From contig OU612066.1 of assembly GCA_914767715.1 (NCBI GenBank), positions 36,864,283 through 36,928,282 of the forward strand: a DNA stretch of 64,000 nucleotides. Direction: 5' to 3'. The translations under genes and the position numbers were made by a program. This DNA is from Membranipora membranacea. Taxonomy: Eukaryota; Bryozoa; Gymnolaemata; Cheilostomatida; Membraniporidae. Shown one piece after another: positions 60,114 through 64,000 of the stretch; position 1 is the first letter of the stretch, and each line of letters begins with the position of its first letter. Below the pieces are notes generated by a model that was not told the origin of the DNA, made no database searches, and saw only the letters and a list, made by a program, of their open reading frames with translations.

Positions 60114-61251
60114 CACCATGCGAAGTGATATTCTTGCATATCCAGCTTTGGTTATCAACACAATCCGAAATGCTGACTCCATATAGTGTCAACCCATAGG
60201 AGATAAAAGAAATACAGTCATGTAGCCGAGGGTGTCCAGCAAGTAAGGATGATCAATTTATAATTGTACTGAAAGTTCATTGACATGGGCGAATTTTGCT
60301 ATGGTCGCATGGGTCCCACGACCCCATATTCGTTTGTAAAAAAAAAAAAATGTTTTCCATGTTTTCTCATTGCTTGCAACTGCTCGAGTGATTTGTTTAT
60401 AATTTAGTGTGGGTTTTTCCAATGTTTCCTAGCAACTAACATGAAGCAATTGTATAGCCAGTAATCCTCAAAGAATCCAGGGCTCTATTTGAACTGCTCT
60501 ACCAAAACTGAAAGATTTGCAGCTACTCTTGTCTAGATTTATTAGGTCAAGCCCAGGTCAAGGATAACTTCTTCTAGAGCCATCCAGACTTGGGAGCCAT
60601 GTCTGAACCACAGAGAATGAAGCAAAAGACTTTATTAAACTTCTTCACAAGGTATGTTACTGGGATCTTCTGATACCAAATATGTGTTTAAGGTCATCTG
60701 TATTGTTGGTTGACAGAAAGTTAGCATAAGATAGATCTAAAAGCCTGATCATAGCATCATCACAGCAATAGATCATTTGCTACATCATCAAGCTACTAAA
60801 CTACAGTTACTAAGACTACTATCATCCTCTTCCTAAAAAAACTAAAGAGAGATTGTAAACTGTTCTATTCAATCCTCTGATTTAATGCATAATTGAAAGA
60901 GCTCTACTATGATTCTTGGTTATCCTTGCTTTACACCTGTCTCATGCCTCATAACATGGATCATAACATCATATCCATTATATAGCTCAGCTACCATAGC
61001 AGAAAGATCAGGTAAAAGTAGTTACAAAGTTTGCTGCTGCTTGATTGCATGTTCCTGCATGTTCTATATACTTCACTACATACTTTGATTGTAAATTGCC
61101 TGATGGAGTCCTTTTACAGATCATACCAAGCCAGCTCAGCTGAAATGCTCAAGCAAAGAATAGTTTGCTTTACATTGGCCGACATTCTCAGTCAGAGGCG
61201 ATCACCATTCACAATATATTATAGCTTTCTGTCTAATCTTTCTTTGTATGA
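60114..61251. other. Intergenic, no gene seen
   Basis: A run of A at about 60338-60350 and ordinary AT-rich sequence. No exon or known repeat could be supported. Confidence 0.5.
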
Positions 61252-62512
61252 TAGATGAAACAGACAAAGGTGGCAGTGTCCATGTGGCTGTCCCGCAGAT
61301 TGAGGAAATAGTAGAGGAACCACTGGAGGGTACATCAGCAGACACCGCTGAATCTGACACCAATGATATAACATCCATCACATCCAAATCTGAACCTGCC
61401 CTAAAGTATAGCTTCATAAAGAACAAGCCGTATTATGATGCCAGGTATGGTCAACGTGATATGATTGCAGACATAGTTTTGTTTTTGGCCAGTGACAAAC
61501 CTTTATGACCAAACTTTGATAACCGCCCAGATCATGGAAGAGTAAGCATACTTGTGAAAGTCAGTCTTTAGCATGAAAATTGTAACACACCACATATAGT
61601 GACCATCATATATTATATCATATTCTAATATTTTACAGTTATCAGTTCCCAGATCGGGAAATCACGGAGAGTAGAAACAGCCGTGGGGTTACGAAGAGAA
61701 GGTGTTCTGTGGATAAACTTAAAACCTATCCGTTTCTAGCCTACAGTAAGAAGGATGATGGGGTATACTGTGTCCCTTGTCGCCTATTTCAAACACAAGG
61801 AGATGACAGAGGACGTAAACCTGAACAGATAGTAAACAAGCCCTTTAATAACTGGAAGAAATTCTATGATAGAATAAAGCTGCACACCTCGGACAGTAAC
61901 AGAAGTCATTTCCATTGTGTGGTGAGTCCTCACATTACAAATTTTACTAAAACAATTTCTATGAGTAGACATAGTTACATAACCGCAAGTATTTTGCCCC
62001 AATGACCATATTTCGCATTGGTACCCATAGCAGGAAGTAACATAGTGTTTACAGTACTAATGTAAGTTGCTGGAACTTACAATGCTGATATATTTTCAGA
62101 CTCGCATGGAGTCGTTCGAGGGTGTATTTAGCGGTCAAAAGAATTCAATTCAGGAAAAGCTGTCGAAGGGTCAACAGGAGACAGCTGAACACAACCAGCA
62201 GCCCTACCAGATGATTTATTGAAAGCATACAAGGCGGCAGAGGCTAGTGTGAATTACCCTAATGTCACATATCTCCTCAAATTGTTTCTAACGATCCCTG
62301 CTACCAGTGCTTCTACTGAAAGAGCCAACTCGACTTTAAAATTTGTCAAGACACGACTCCGGTCTTCATTGAGCCAGGCTTCTTTAAATATTTTTGTGCT
62401 AGGTTATAAACACAGGGACATTCTTCAGAGCCTCGATGGCAAAACTCTCGTAAATTCATTTATAGCAATGAAGAGAAGGAGGTTACTCCTGCTTAATCCA
62501 CTAGCGGAGTAG
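61252..62512 (+). pseudogene. hAT-like (DUF4371/TTF-zinc-finger type) transposase gene, internally deleted
   Basis: The segment 61252-61508 gives an acidic N-terminal part and ends in a TGA within DIVLFLASDKPL. The exon 61639-61921 after an acceptor encodes the TTF-type finger (PFLAYSKKDDGVYCVPCRLF, then NKPFNNWKKFYDRIKLH). The piece 62100-62218 has RMESFEGVFSGQ. The segment 62219-62512 is the hAT C-terminal dimerisation region (VTYLLKLFLTIPATSASTER, then TLKFVKTRLRSSLSQASLN). The catalytic middle of several hundred residues is absent. It could be a dead element or the remains of a domesticated ZMYM-like gene. No terminal repeats were found. Confidence 0.78.
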
Positions 62513-63229
62513 TGACACCTGTCATGCTAATCATACCAACATTTCTGGCATCAATATTAATTCATGTTTTCTTTTGTTTTGGAGATCGATGGAAAGTATT
62601 ATCCTATATTAAAAGTATCACAATCTCATCATATTTCTCATGTATATCAATCATCAGGTATGTAGCTTTACCACGCTTACATTAAAATCTAGAGCTCTGA
62701 AATTTGTTGAATTCTTCAGCGGCCAAACCCCCCAGCTGATTTGACTTGACAACACTTATTGACGATTTAGGTATGTCTGTGTTGTTGACCATATGCCAGT
62801 GTGGCATAGCTTAGCTGATAATGTCCGAAATACCCCTCCTGAGCCCAAAATACACCCTAAAAAGCCTTGGTGGCCGGGGGGTTTACAGCGCCCCCCAAAC
62901 CCCCAGCTGGGTTGGCTCGGGCGCAGAGAAACACTAAAATTCCTGGTCAAGACCCCTATTGAATATTCTGAAAATCCGCCCCTGATTGATACAAATTATT
63001 ATGATGTTATGATACTTGATTGACGTACATTACTGTTTGCGGGCATCTCCAAGAACCCAGTCAAATTCATCAGGCACTTCTATAAATTTAATATGACACA
63101 TTAACTAGCCTAAGTGATATTGGATTGTAGCTTTCCTGTTGATGGTAATAATGAATCCTATGAAATCAGTTGAATAGTTGAAAGTTCCATAAATATTAAT
63201 TTCTGATATTTCATTGATTATTATGATAG
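62513..63229. other. Intergenic or intron, includes a repeat-like GC-rich patch
   Basis: The stretch 62800-62990 (CCGGGGGGTTTACAGCGCCC, then CCCAGCTGGGTTGGCTCGGG and a CCGCCCCTGATT end) looks like a dispersed repeat common in marine invertebrate genomes. I cannot name it. Confidence 0.45.
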
Positions 63230-63854
63230 ATCATCAAATAAAGAGGAGACGAAGCTTGGATCTAGGAACGAAAGGAGAGGTAAGTGTCAACAGTTTCCTC
63301 TAGCTACCAATATCTTCAGGAGTATAAGTTGGGTCATTATTTTGTTTGAAATTCGCTTTGTTAAAATTCAGTGCCTTGGTGGGTCTTAAATGTCATGCTA
63401 GGAATGTGATTTAGAACTGAATGGAATACAAACATTGAAATCACTGTAATTTTCTGAAAGAATCGAGTCCATTTTGTATACTTACTGAAAGTAAAAGAAA
63501 TGTTCACACACACTGACATTGAGACTACACTATTAACATATTTTGGCCTACCTTTATGTTCCAAATTGATGATATTGGCCACAGGTCACTCTCAATCGGT
63601 CAGAGATTACACATTCAATAGTGTGTCAATGTCATATGAGCAGTGTAATATTCGCAGACTTGTTCCACAAATAGAATTTAAAAAGAGTATAATGGTTAGA
63701 ATGGAGGATGGTCAAAGAGTATTCATGAAGTTTAAAAATATCACACAACATTTATATTTCAGATTCTGGGGACTATGAGCACATATACAATGAGATATAT
63801 GAAGACTTCCCTCCACCTATTCCTCTGCCTTTCAATAAAAAAGCAACATTATGA
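63230..63854 (+). CDS. Last two exons of a protein with a tyrosine-motif tail (partial model)
   Basis: Exon 63230-63279 (acceptor TATGATAG, donor GTAAGT) encodes SSNKEETKLGSRNERR, a charged juxtamembrane-like linker. It joins in phase to 63763-63854, which gives DSGDYEHIYNEIYEDFPPPI and ends NKKATL with TGA. Three overlapping tyrosine motifs (YEHI, YNEI, YEDF) followed by proline-rich PPPIPLP look like a cytoplasmic SH2/SH3-docking tail. The membrane segment and ectodomain are not found upstream in a convincing form. The exon order would fit a membrane receptor whose 5' exons lie further up or are unrecognised, and whether the NHL gene is related is unknown. Confidence 0.5.
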
Positions 63855-64000
63855 AGTACACACTGAACATAAAAAGCGACAACAAGACTGGTGGTGAAAA
63901 GAACAGAGAAAGAGTCAGCTTAGCCCGATCATACTCTATACTTCAGGTTTGTATATCAGAGGAAGAGACAGCTTATGATTCAGATATTGGCAGGTTGACA

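Noticed and set aside
63851-64000. Open frame starting MKYTLNIKSDNK and running off the window
   Set aside because: It starts inside the stop of the tyrosine-tail exon and ends at the edge. It could be 3' UTR, and there is too little to judge.

Overview
The window is AT-rich genomic DNA from an invertebrate animal, probably aquatic. Genes are split by many short introns with GT..AG junctions. They match metazoan families (HGS/Hrs, ARL16, CLCA), and the rest is full of tRNA-headed SINEs, MITE-like fold-backs, minisatellites and decayed transposons. I cannot name the species. A sponge, cnidarian or invertebrate deuterostome would all fit.

Layout. 1-6.5 kb: 5' half of HGS (ESCRT-0) on the minus strand. 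Its first intron carries a complete 3.46-kb DNA transposon (2546-6001) with 712-bp terminal inverted repeats and a 4-bp ATAC target duplication. 9.0-10.7 kb: complete six-exon ARL16 GTPase on the plus strand, head-to-head with HGS. 11.1-26.8 kb: a tandemly duplicated region holding three copies (A, B, C) of a small gene. Its product looks like a free-standing microtubule-binding domain of a dynein heavy chain, without motor or stalk coiled coil. Copy A is intact (168 aa). Copy B has lost an intron by deletion (131 aa). Copy C has a one-base frameshift. Loose degenerate exons lie around them. 27.6-28.4 kb: a probable secreted Cys-rich protein on the minus strand. 28.4-33 kb: repeats.

33.1-47.1 kb: a complete CLCA-type gene on the minus strand. 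I could place 23 exons with consistent phases (1282 aa): signal peptide, CLCA N-terminal protease-like domain, VWA domain with intact MIDAS, FnIII-like region and a C-terminal membrane anchor. Two things stand out. A cassette of three phase-1/phase-1 exons adds about 261 residues of foreign-looking sequence inside the protease domain. The family's HEWAH zinc motif reads REWAH.

47-57 kb: gene-poor, with tandem repeats, palindromes and two broken non-LTR retrotransposons. 57.6-60.1 kb: an NHL-repeat membrane protein gene with several reading-frame lesions. 61.2-62.5 kb: an internally deleted hAT-like transposase gene. 63.2-63.9 kb: the last exons of an unidentified protein whose tail has three overlapping YxxI/F motifs and a proline-rich end.

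The genes do not form one pathway. The strongest candidates for something undescribed are the orphan dynein MTBD gene cluster and the CLCA protein with the inserted domain.
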